The notes under the pieces were generated by a model. It did not search any database. It saw nothing but the letters and a program-made list of their open reading frames with translations, and was not told the origin of the DNA. The translations under genes were made by a program, and so were the position numbers. A DNA stretch of 32,739 nucleotides. Source: an uncultured Bacteroidota bacterium. GTDB lineage: Bacteria; Bacteroidota; Bacteroidia; Flavobacteriales; Schleiferiaceae. Every line of letters begins with the position of its first letter. The stretch's first letter is position 1. Positions 26,421 to 32,739 of the stretch are shown here, in pieces. Location of the stretch: contig CAJXNI010000028.1 of the NCBI GenBank assembly GCA_913057235.1, forward strand, positions 1-32,739, in the 5' to 3' direction.

Positions 26421-27710
26421 ATGAATACGCGAACCAGTAGTCAACTATTTAAAACTGCCTCGCAATACATCCCAGGCGGAGTAAATTCTCCGGTAAGGGC
26501 CTTTAAAAGCGTGGGAGGCGACCCCATCTTCATCAAGCATGCAGAAGGCGCTTATATGTATGACGCGGATGATAATAGATACATCGATTACATTGCCTCT
26601 TGGGGGCCCATGATTTTGGGGCATGCCTTTAGACCCGTTATTGAGGCCATACAAGAAGCGGTAACCCGCTCTACTTCTTTTGGAGCTCCTACTGAAACGG
26701 AAATAAAACTGGCGCAGTTAATCTGTGAAAACATTCCCAACGTAGACCGGGTGCGTATGGTGAACTCCGGCACGGAAGCCACCATGAGTGCTATTCGCTT
26801 GGCGCGAGGATTCACCGGCAAAGACAAGGTGATCAAATTTGCAGGTTGCTACCACGGGCATGGCGATTCATTTCTAATTCAGGCGGGCAGTGGTGCAGTT
26901 ACGCTAGGCAACCCTAGCAGCCCGGGTGTTACCAAAGGTACTGCCCAAGACACGCTTTTAGCCGAATACAATAATTTGGAATCTGTTGATAAACTCTTGG
27001 AGGCCCACCGCGGTGAAATTGCAGCCTTAATAATTGAGCCTATTCCGGGTAACATGGGCTGCATTTTACCCCAAGACGGCTTTTTGAAAAAACTACGTGA
27101 GCGCTGCAGCCAAGAGGGTATCCTTTTAATTTTTGATGAGGTGATGACGGGTTTCCGCTTAGGTTTTGGCGGTGCCCAGGCCGTAACCGGTGTTGAAGCC
27201 GATTTAATCACCTACGGCAAAGTAATAGGTGCGGGCATGCCAGTAGGCGCCTATGCCGGTAAAGAAGAAATAATGGAATATGTAGCGCCTAACGGCCCTG
27301 TTTATCAGGCGGGAACCCTAAGCGGTAACCCCATTGCTATGACGGCCGGTTACACCCTATTAAAGCACTTGCTGGAACAACCGGAAATTTACGACTCTTT
27401 AGATCAAAAATGTACGCGTTTACACGATGGTCTCAAAGAACGCTTAGCCGAAACAAACTTACCCCACACCTTAAATAAAATGGGGTCTATGGTAAGCCTA
27501 CATTTTACCAATGAAGCGGTTACCGATTTCACTTCGGCTAAAGCCGGAGACAATGAATTCTTTAAGCGATTCTTCCATCTGATGTTAGACCAGGGGATCT
27601 ACTTTCCCCCATCGGCCTATGAGAGCCTGTTTTTAAACGATGCCTTAAGTGAAGAAGATATTGATTATACCTTGGCTTCAGCCGAAAAGGCTTTTGCACA
27701 ATTAATTTAA
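26421..27710 (+). CDS. hemL: Glutamate-1-semialdehyde 2,1-aminomutase
   Basis: A 429-residue PLP enzyme that converts glutamate-1-semialdehyde into 5-aminolevulinate, directly after HemA. The PLP-binding lysine is K267 in [34 protein letters not shown] at the N-terminus, [16 protein letters not shown] and [16 protein letters not shown] are all diagnostic and separate it from other class III aminotransferases. It is the last gene of the operon. The hairpin just beyond its stop has its T run on the minus strand and so serves the opposing rhodopsin gene rather than this one. Confidence 0.95.
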   Translation: MNTRTSSQLFKTASQYIPGGVNSPVRAFKSVGGDPIFIKHAEGAYMYDADDNRYIDYIASWGPMILGHAFRPVIEAIQEAVTRSTSFGAPTETEIKLAQLICENIPNVDRVRMVNSGTEATMSAIRLARGFTGKDKVIKFAGCYHGHGDSFLIQAGSGAVTLGNPSSPGVTKGTAQDTLLAEYNNLESVDKLLEAHRGEIAALIIEPIPGNMGCILPQDGFLKKLRERCSQEGILLIFDEVMTGFRLGFGGAQAVTGVEADLITYGKVIGAGMPVGAYAGKEEIMEYVAPNGPVYQAGTLSGNPIAMTAGYTLLKHLLEQPEIYDSLDQKCTRLHDGLKERLAETNLPHTLNKMGSMVSLHFTNEAVTDFTSAKAGDNEFFKRFFHLMLDQGIYFPPSAYESLFLNDALSEEDIDYTLASAEKAFAQLI

Positions 27711-27748
27711 AACAAAAAACCCTGGCTTCGCAAAAGGGAAAGCCAGGG
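27711..27748 (-). terminator. Intrinsic terminator of the proteorhodopsin gene
   Basis: A perfect 9-bp stem CCCTGGCTT/AAGCCAGGG (27720-27728 and 27740-27748) with an 11-nt loop. On the minus strand it is followed by GTTTTTTGTTTT. It lies 60 nt past the rhodopsin stop and abuts the hemL stop. The plus strand shows no T run after the stem. Confidence 0.78.
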
Positions 27749-27773
27749 CCTCTCATCAACCAACCAACATATA

Positions 27774-27790
27774 GGTAGCAGAACGCTACC
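27774..27790. other. Small hairpin between hemL and the rhodopsin gene
   Basis: GGTAGC and GCTACC (27774-27779 and 27785-27790) form a perfect 6-bp stem with a 5-nt loop. It could stabilise the 3' end of the rhodopsin mRNA or weakly terminate the hem transcript. There is no adjacent T run. Confidence 0.35.
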
Positions 27791-27807
27791 TTCTCTCAGC
27801 CAATTTT

Positions 27808-28533
27808 TTAGTCTTTAGTGCTGCTTACTGCTAAGCTGTAAACCACTAAACCGAAACCAATTTTGTTAATGGCATCAGCAATGTTGTAGAATAAATCTAC
27901 GCTGGAAGGATCGCCAAATCCACTCAACCATCCACCAGGCATAAACATGTAACCAATGGGGTAAATAGCCCAACCTACTAACACAAACCAGGCAAGAGTT
28001 CTAATACTCTTAGCAACCATTGGGTTATCGGATTTATCACCTAATTGTTTTACCTCGCCAAACCAGGCAGTGTAAAGGATATATACATAACCTATGGTAG
28101 ATAGAACGCCCCAGGTTACGGAGTGAGTAGTGTCGCCACCTTCTGGGTTAAAGGCTTCACCAATGTAGCCAGCCACTAACATCCATGCTGATGCTAGTAT
28201 TAACTTCCAAAGTAGCCCTTTAGTGGCTCCTGCTGGTTTAGTTAAAAGGTAAAACTCCACACACATTAAAGGAACCGTAAGAGTCCAGTCAATATACCTA
28301 AGCGCGGTAGGGTTTTCACCGGTTTGAGCATAATAATCGCGCATGTAATAATAGTGCACGGCTGCAATACCTGTGATTAAGCCTGAAACCAGTAAGCTGG
28401 TTTTCCACTTGTCTTGCACTCTTGAGCGCTCCATAAAAAAGAACACTGAAGCAGCGAACATGGCCATGTAACCAGTAAAGAAAGTAAAGGCTACTGGATC
28501 ATCCTTTGGAATTGTTAATACGTCTAAAAGCAT
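27808..28533 (-). CDS. Proteorhodopsin, green-type light-driven proton pump
   Basis: A 241-residue seven-helix rhodopsin. The retinal Schiff-base lysine is K224 (ADAINKIGFG). Helix C reads RYIDWTLTVPLMCVEFYL, giving the DTE motif (D82 acceptor, T86, E93 donor) of outward H+ pumps. M90 is at the spectral tuning position (residue 105 of SAR86 proteorhodopsin), as in green-absorbing flavobacterial forms. H60 (AAVHYYY) matches the His that pairs with the acceptor. In helix E, W141-G142 aligns with W137-W138 of bacteriorhodopsin, so a Gly replaces the bulky Trp, as in xanthorhodopsin. No blh or carotenoid genes are in the window, so retinal must come from elsewhere. It is transcribed alone from its own promoter. 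Confidence 0.95.
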   Translation of the reverse strand: MLLDVLTIPKDDPVAFTFFTGYMAMFAASVFFFMERSRVQDKWKTSLLVSGLITGIAAVHYYYMRDYYAQTGENPTALRYIDWTLTVPLMCVEFYLLTKPAGATKGLLWKLILASAWMLVAGYIGEAFNPEGGDTTHSVTWGVLSTIGYVYILYTAWFGEVKQLGDKSDNPMVAKSIRTLAWFVLVGWAIYPIGYMFMPGGWLSGFGDPSSVDLFYNIADAINKIGFGLVVYSLAVSSTKD

Positions 28534-28572
28534 AATCGTTAATTGTTTTGTTTAACTTAATTGAACGAGTCC

Positions 28573-28603
28573 TAAACATAGGCTTTTTTAAAAAGGTTTA
28601 CAA
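28573..28603 (-). promoter_or_regulatory. Promoter of the proteorhodopsin gene
   Basis: On the minus strand TTG (28603-28601), a 20-nt spacer and TATGTTTA (28580-28573) match the Bacteroidetes promoter at 7 of 8 positions of the -7 box. The predicted leader is about 33 nt before the ATG at 28533. Confidence 0.6.
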
Positions 28604-28764
28604 GTTTTAAAAATATTTTTACTTCCCTCTTATTTCCAGCCTGTTAAAAGAATAGAGCATCGCCAGCGCCCCTTCTCTGGCACTCTTACTTGTTTAAATT
28701 TTAGCCCCCTTTTTCTAGACACACACTCGTTAGGGAATGGCGCTAGCAATTGGAATGCTATGCT

Positions 28765-28772
28765 TAATTTTG
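28765..28772 (+). promoter_or_regulatory. Candidate -7 element before the choice-of-anchor I gene
   Basis: TAATTTTG fits TAnnTTTG and lies 22 nt before the ATG at 28795. The nearest upstream TTG (28750-28752) is only 12 nt away, too close for a standard -33 box. Confidence 0.4.
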
Positions 28773-28794
28773 AAACTTAGATGTGATTACTTTT

Positions 28795-30576
28795 ATGAAG
28801 AATTTGATCTTTATCGGCTGCAGCCTGGTAATTTTTCTTAATGCCCGAGCACAAGGTTTGCCCCTACTCAAAACCTATAATTATAAAACTGAGGTATTTG
28901 GGAATGACGGTGTTTATGCGCACGCTTATGAGCCGCAGAGCCATCGGATTTTTATAATTCAGCGCAACACCAATCAACTACTCATTTTAGATATTTCAGA
29001 TCTTACCAAGGTGCGGGTGGTTAAACAGGTTTCGCTGGCTCAAGGCGGAGCCCAACCCAATGATGTAGCCGTAGCGGGAAATATGGTTGCAGTAGTTACT
29101 GAGAATAATTTGCCTCAAGCCAAAGGCAAAGTTATGCTATTAGACACCAACGGAAATTTTCAAAAGCAGTTGGATGTTGGCGCCATGCCTCGCAGCGTAG
29201 CTTTTGGTAATGGCGGAACGCATCTTTTGGTGGCCAATGAAGGAGGTCCAAGTGACGATTATTTCTCAGACCCTAAAGGAGGAGTCTCAGTGGTAGCGAT
29301 TTTTGGTACACCACCTGCCCAACTCACCCAAACTAACGTTGTAACCATTGATTTTAGCCGCTGGGATACCACTCAACACCACCCTGACTTACGCCTGTTT
29401 AACAATGCAGGCCAAATGCCTTCAGCAGATTTAGAACCTCGAAAAATTGCCGCGCTGAGCGGTTCTTCTAAAGCAGTGGTAACATTAGGTACCAATAATG
29501 GCTTAGCTTTTATTGACTTCTTTAGCGGCACGGTAGATACGGCCTATGGCTTAGGCCTAAAGGATATGGGAGTGACTAATCAGGGCTTTGATGGCGGTAG
29601 CACCGGGGCCATTAACATTAGGCCGCGTAGCCAAATATACGCCTTGTACAACCCCACTGGGGTGGCCCATTTTAAGGCCAATGGTGAAGATTATTTCCTT
29701 ACCACCAATGAGGGTTTACCCCGAGATTATTCGGCTTTTTCAGAAATACAGCGCTTCAAAAACGCACCCACCTCAGCCGCGGCATTTCCCAATAAAAACA
29801 CCTGGGTAGAAGACAGCGCCATTGGCATGCTGGAAGTAAGCACAGAATTAGGTAAAGCACGCAATGGCTTCATTCATGATAGTTTAGTAGCCTTTGGCGC
29901 AAGATCATTTTCAGTTTGGAATGACAGCGCCCAGCTAATTTGGGATTCAGGCGAAGAAATTGAGCAAACGCTGGCCACTTTGCAAGCGCCCCATTTTAAC
30001 TCCAGCGCCAACTCCAATTCCAGCCGGAAAGCTGAGAGCCCCAAAAGAGGGCCGCAGCCCAACTCTGTTACCGTAGGAAGCGTTGATGGAGTGCGCTACG
30101 CTTTTGTAACACTCAAACAAATGGGCGGCTTTTTGGTGTACAACCTTAATAACCCTAACGCTCCCGTTTTTGAGCAGTACGTTTTAGATCGTAATTTTTC
30201 AGTACCCGCTAATGACACCGCTGCCGGAGATTTGGGCCCTGAAAAAATAACTTTTGTACCGGCTAGCCAAAGTCCGAACGGCATAGCGCTCTTAATGGTA
30301 AGCCATGCTGTAAGCGGCAGTTTTAGTATCTACCAATTAGGACAGGGAATTGGCCTGCAAGAAAGAGCTCTTAATCCATACCTTTCTATTTGGCCCAACC
30401 CTTCAAGCGGCCTTTTTCACACGAATGCCCACCAAAAACTTCAAATTTTCAACGCCCAGGGTCAATTAGTTCAAGAGGTGTACCAAGGGGAGCCTATTAA
30501 TTTAACCAATGCGCCAGACGGTTTTTATTTGGTTCAAACGCAATCGGGCGAAAGCCTGCGCATATTAAAAAAATAA
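28795..30576 (+). CDS. Secreted choice-of-anchor I beta-propeller protein with T9SS tail
   Basis: A 593-residue exported protein. The signal peptide ends near residue 20 (LNARAQG). It is followed by a beta-propeller-like region of the choice-of-anchor I family, with repeats such as QLLILDISDLTKV, QPNDVAVAGN and RSVAFGNGGTHLLVANEG, plus SADLEPRKIAAL. The last 70 or so residues form a T9SS sorting domain (SIWPNPSSG to RILKK). I chose the ATG at 28795 because the signal peptide begins there; a GTG at 28783 would add four residues. Members often resemble alkaline-phosphatase-like or surface proteins, but their activity is poorly defined. Its stop overlaps the next ATG by one base. Confidence 0.85.
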   Translation: MKNLIFIGCSLVIFLNARAQGLPLLKTYNYKTEVFGNDGVYAHAYEPQSHRIFIIQRNTNQLLILDISDLTKVRVVKQVSLAQGGAQPNDVAVAGNMVAVVTENNLPQAKGKVMLLDTNGNFQKQLDVGAMPRSVAFGNGGTHLLVANEGGPSDDYFSDPKGGVSVVAIFGTPPAQLTQTNVVTIDFSRWDTTQHHPDLRLFNNAGQMPSADLEPRKIAALSGSSKAVVTLGTNNGLAFIDFFSGTVDTAYGLGLKDMGVTNQGFDGGSTGAINIRPRSQIYALYNPTGVAHFKANGEDYFLTTNEGLPRDYSAFSEIQRFKNAPTSAAAFPNKNTWVEDSAIGMLEVSTELGKARNGFIHDSLVAFGARSFSVWNDSAQLIWDSGEEIEQTLATLQAPHFNSSANSNSSRKAESPKRGPQPNSVTVGSVDGVRYAFVTLKQMGGFLVYNLNNPNAPVFEQYVLDRNFSVPANDTAAGDLGPEKITFVPASQSPNGIALLMVSHAVSGSFSIYQLGQGIGLQERALNPYLSIWPNPSSGLFHTNAHQKLQIFNAQGQLVQEVYQGEPINLTNAPDGFYLVQTQSGESLRILKK

Positions 30577-30947
30577 TGGCAAAAAATGTTTTTGGAGAAC
30601 CTTTAATCACCTGTAGCACAGAGCCCTTAACAGGTTTTTACCGAGATGGCTGTTGTGAAACGGGCCCGCAAGACTTGGGCAGCCACACGGTTTGTGCGCA
30701 GGTAACGGCAGAATTTTTAGACTTTAGTAAAAGTCGGGGAAATGATTTAGTGACCGCGCGCCCTGAATACAATTTTCCGGGCCTAAAGCCGGGCGACTTC
30801 TGGTGCCTGTGTGCCAGCCGCTGGTATGAGGCCTACCAAGCAGGTAAAGCACCCCAGGTAAAGTTAGAAGCTTGCCATGAAAACGCTTTAAACGTGGTGC
30901 CTTTAAAAACGCTGGTACAGTATGCCATTGGCACTAAAGATCTTTAA
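30576..30947 (+). CDS. DUF2237 family protein
   Basis: A 123-residue cytoplasmic protein of the DUF2237 (COG3651) family. The conserved stretches NVFGEPLITCSTEPLTGFYRDGCCETG, split here as NVFGEPL and GFYRDGCCETG, and DLGSHTVCAQVT, GDFWCLCASRW and LEACHENAL are all present. The conserved Cys, His and Asp residues suggest metal binding, but no function is established. The ATG overlaps the stop of the upstream gene (TAATG), so it is translated from the same message, although a functional link with the secreted protein is not obvious. Confidence 0.85.
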   Translation: MAKNVFGEPLITCSTEPLTGFYRDGCCETGPQDLGSHTVCAQVTAEFLDFSKSRGNDLVTARPEYNFPGLKPGDFWCLCASRWYEAYQAGKAPQVKLEACHENALNVVPLKTLVQYAIGTKDL

Positions 30948-30976
30948 AATACCGCTAAAAATATTTGAGAGCAATT

Positions 30977-31672
30977 ATGAAAGGTGGTGAGGCCCAAAAA
31001 TTCATTGACTTCTACCAACAGTTGGCGTTAAACCCGGCCGTTCTACCCCAGCGGGTGAGGGTAATGAATCCCTATCAAGATCCCAACTCAGAGGCGATGC
31101 GCCTGGTGAAGGCTTTTCACCTTCAGTTTTTCAATGATAATCATCCACGAAAGCTTTTAGTAGGTATTAATCCCGGCCGGCACGGAGCTGGTGTAACGGG
31201 TATTCCTTTTACCGACACGCCAGCACTGCAAGAACATTGCGGAATTACAACCCCTTTGGAAACGCGTGAAACCTCGGCCACTTTTGTGTACGAGTTTATT
31301 AAGGCCTATGGGGGGGCTGAGGTCTTTTACCAAGACTGGTTCATTGGTGGGGTTTGTCCTTTAGGCTTTTTGGTTAGAAACAAAAAAGACAACTGGGTTA
31401 ACTGGAATTATTATGACGATCGCCAGCTTCAGGAAAATGTTACGCCCTTTATCCTGGCAAAGTTGCAAGAGCAAATAGCATTGTGTGGCCACCCCACCCA
31501 ATGTGTTGTACTTGGTACTGGCAAAAATTTTAAGTTTCTCAACCAGCTAAACAAACAGCACGCACTTTTTGAAAAAATTACGCCCTTAGAGCATCCGCGC
31601 TATGTAATGCAATATAAACTCAAGCAAAAAGAACACTACATAGCTAAATTCCTGGAAGTGCTCACTGCTTAA
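30977..31672 (+). CDS. SMUG2-like uracil-DNA glycosylase (DUF4918)
   Basis: A 231-residue protein of the uracil-DNA glycosylase superfamily. The segment LLVGINPGRHGAGVTGIPFTD carries the GINPG motif of SMUG-type enzymes (split here: LLVGINPGRHGAG, then VTGIPFTD); VVLGTGKNFKFL and EHPRYVMQY follow the superfamily layout in the C-terminal half. It most resembles the SMUG2 branch known from Bacteroidetes. The likely role is excision of uracil or damaged pyrimidines from DNA. A TTG at 30965 would add four residues; the ATG at 30977 is preferred. Its end overlaps by 4 nt the end of the convergent lipoprotein gene. Confidence 0.8.
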   Translation: MKGGEAQKFIDFYQQLALNPAVLPQRVRVMNPYQDPNSEAMRLVKAFHLQFFNDNHPRKLLVGINPGRHGAGVTGIPFTDTPALQEHCGITTPLETRETSATFVYEFIKAYGGAEVFYQDWFIGGVCPLGFLVRNKKDNWVNWNYYDDRQLQENVTPFILAKLQEQIALCGHPTQCVVLGTGKNFKFLNQLNKQHALFEKITPLEHPRYVMQYKLKQKEHYIAKFLEVLTA

Positions 31673-32088
31673 TCGCTTGGAGGTGCGGAGGGGTAGTTTA
31701 TAGTTTGCTGCAAGGGAATTTGAGTGGCACTGAGGGTCAATACCTCTTCACCGTACTGTAATTTTACTTTTAGCAGCTGCGGCTCACCCAAACTATCTTT
31801 AGTTGAAAACTGCTCGTATCCTACTAGGGTATTTTCCTGAGCCGATTTTTCCAGACTCAGACTGCGCTCATCTACCTGCATGCTTAAAGGCTGTGCTGAG
31901 GTGGGTAAGGTATCTAAAACCACAAAATAGCTTCGGCTTAAGCCGGCTGATGGTGTTCCGCCAACCTGCAAATGATAGTAAGCATCTAAAATCTTAATGG
32001 GCCCTTGTGAATTTTTGCTTTGCGCCCCGCACTGCCAAAAAACCAGGCCCAACAGGGCAATCCGTACTATACTTTTAAATTGCTTCAT
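31669..32088 (-). CDS. Small lipoprotein of unknown function
   Basis: A 139-residue protein with a lipoprotein-type N-terminus: hydrophobic core IALLGLVFW, then QCG with the Cys at residue 20. The mature part is a compact, strand-rich domain (LDAYYHLQVGG, SRSYFVVLDTL, LLKVKLQYGEEVLTLSATQI) and I do not recognise a named family. It starts 1 nt after the GEVED/T9SS gene and is almost certainly in the same transcript. It probably sits in a membrane, facing the periplasm or the outside. Confidence 0.75.
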   Translation of the reverse strand: MKQFKSIVRIALLGLVFWQCGAQSKNSQGPIKILDAYYHLQVGGTPSAGLSRSYFVVLDTLPTSAQPLSMQVDERSLSLEKSAQENTLVGYEQFSTKDSLGEPQLLKVKLQYGEEVLTLSATQIPLQQTINYPSAPPSD

Positions 32089-32089
32089 C

Positions 32090-32739
32090 TTATTCTATTA
32101 TAATTTTACGGGTGCCACTTTGTGCATTCACCTGCCAACTAAGCCAATACAGACCTGGCGCCCAATTTTGCGTATTGAGCCTTACTGAACCTCCTTTAGG
32201 ACGGTAATTTTCAAAGACCAATTGACCCTGACTGTTTATTAATTTGAATTGCGCCTTTTCGTTTTCAGGAAAAACAACGTTGAGTAAACCCTTAGCCGGA
32301 TTGGGAAAAACCTCTACAGCGTACTCTTGATTAGGTTCAACCACTGAGAAGGTACCGCCATTTAAAACTATGGCGTAATCCTCTACCTCACCTGGCGCGT
32401 TACCACAGGGCTCAAGTGCGTTGGGGTAGGTATTAGACCGATAACCTAAACGAACGCGCATAGTAAGGGTATCAGCACCAACAAACAGGGGAGTGGTAAA
32501 ATTAGCCTGCACCTGAGGTTGGGTAACTGGAATGGAAACAATCACTTCACTGGTATCAAACTCAGAATTATCGTCAAAATCTATCCAGGCGGTTAGCAGC
32601 TCATCAGTGTGCTGGTTCTGGGTAAAAGCCTCAAGGGTATAGCTGGTATTGTGCTGTAGGCTCACCAATGATCCATTTGTGTAATCGGCATACCCATCAT
32701 TACCAGATGTGTTGTCTAAACCTGCCAATTTTATCCTAT
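32090..32739 (-). CDS. GEVED-domain protein with T9SS tail (5' partial)
   Basis: The frame is open to the window edge, so the N-terminus lies beyond 32739; about 216 residues are visible. They begin in a GEVED domain (LAGLDNTSGNDGYADYTNGS, WIDFDDNSEF, ending GEVEDYAIVL) and end in a T9SS sorting domain (VEVFPNPAKGLLNV to RKIIIE). Such tails are typical of large secreted enzymes or adhesins of Bacteroidetes, with the catalytic part upstream and not visible here. A TTG at 32728 should not be read as the start. It is followed after 1 nt by the small lipoprotein gene. Confidence 0.88.
   Translation of the reverse strand, partial: RIKLAGLDNTSGNDGYADYTNGSLVSLQHNTSYTLEAFTQNQHTDELLTAWIDFDDNSEFDTSEVIVSIPVTQPQVQANFTTPLFVGADTLTMRVRLGYRSNTYPNALEPCGNAPGEVEDYAIVLNGGTFSVVEPNQEYAVEVFPNPAKGLLNVVFPENEKAQFKLINSQGQLVFENYRPKGGSVRLNTQNWAPGLYWLSWQVNAQSGTRKIIIE

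Noticed and set aside
27720-27748. Terminator of the hem operon (plus strand)
   Set aside because: The stem has its T run only on the minus strand; on the plus strand the sequence after the stem is not T-rich.
32090-32728. A complete 212-residue protein starting at TTG 32728
   Set aside because: The frame is open to the window edge and the start lies inside a GEVED domain, so the gene is truncated by the window.

Overview
The window looks like a chromosomal segment of a marine member of the Bacteroidetes, most likely order Flavobacteriales. The evidence is several secreted proteins with C-terminal type IX secretion (T9SS) sorting domains, lipoprotein signal peptides, Bacteroidetes-type promoters (TTG about 20 nt before TAnnTTTG), no clear Shine-Dalgarno sequences, a green-type proteorhodopsin and a laminarin-degradation locus. 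The exact genus cannot be read from the sequence; a relative of the Cryomorphaceae/Schleiferiaceae is only a guess.

Region 1 (1-1108): a small lipoprotein gene of unknown function, then about 460 nt without a convincing gene. This gap holds a 22-bp imperfect direct repeat and the terminator of the next gene.

Region 2 (1109-15301): a beta-1,3-glucan (laminarin) utilisation locus. On the minus strand lies a secreted protein of three 169-residue repeats plus a T9SS tail. Divergent from it runs a likely operon: a Nudix-type winged-helix regulator, a sodium/solute symporter, an MFS sugar porter, a GH16 lipoprotein (laminarinase), a GH30 lipoprotein, a 1147-residue GH149-like beta-1,3-oligoglucan phosphorylase, and two GH17 enzymes without signal peptides. 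Inferred scheme: GH16 cuts and GH30 debranches the polymer outside the cytoplasm, the two carriers take up sugars, and the phosphorylase and GH17 pair act inside. No SusC/SusD pair is present in the window. The 190-nt divergent promoter region carries a perfect 15-bp palindrome, a good operator candidate.

Region 3 (15149-18265): accessory material. It holds a frameshifted DUF6090-type gene, an array of 27-bp palindromic tandem repeats, a DUF1801 protein, a BASS-family transporter, and a T9SS-exported thioredoxin-like gene broken by a stop that looks like two compensating frameshifts.

Region 4 (18336-27710): haem biosynthesis. An AraC-family regulator and hemH run on the minus strand; divergent from them is a compact operon hemA-hemC-hemD-hemE-hemF-hemB-hemL. 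Together they cover most of the route from glutamyl-tRNA to protohaem, apart from glutamyl-tRNA synthetase and protoporphyrinogen oxidase. Their shared control region has two perfect palindromes, one resembling a Fur box.

Region 5 (27711-28603): a proteorhodopsin gene, convergent with hemL, with its own promoter and intrinsic terminator. Its residues predict a green-absorbing proton pump with a glycine at the site used for carotenoid antenna binding.

Region 6 (28765-32739): a T9SS-exported choice-of-anchor I beta-propeller protein, a DUF2237 protein, a SMUG2-like uracil-DNA glycosylase, and, convergent, a small lipoprotein and a GEVED/T9SS protein that runs off the window edge.
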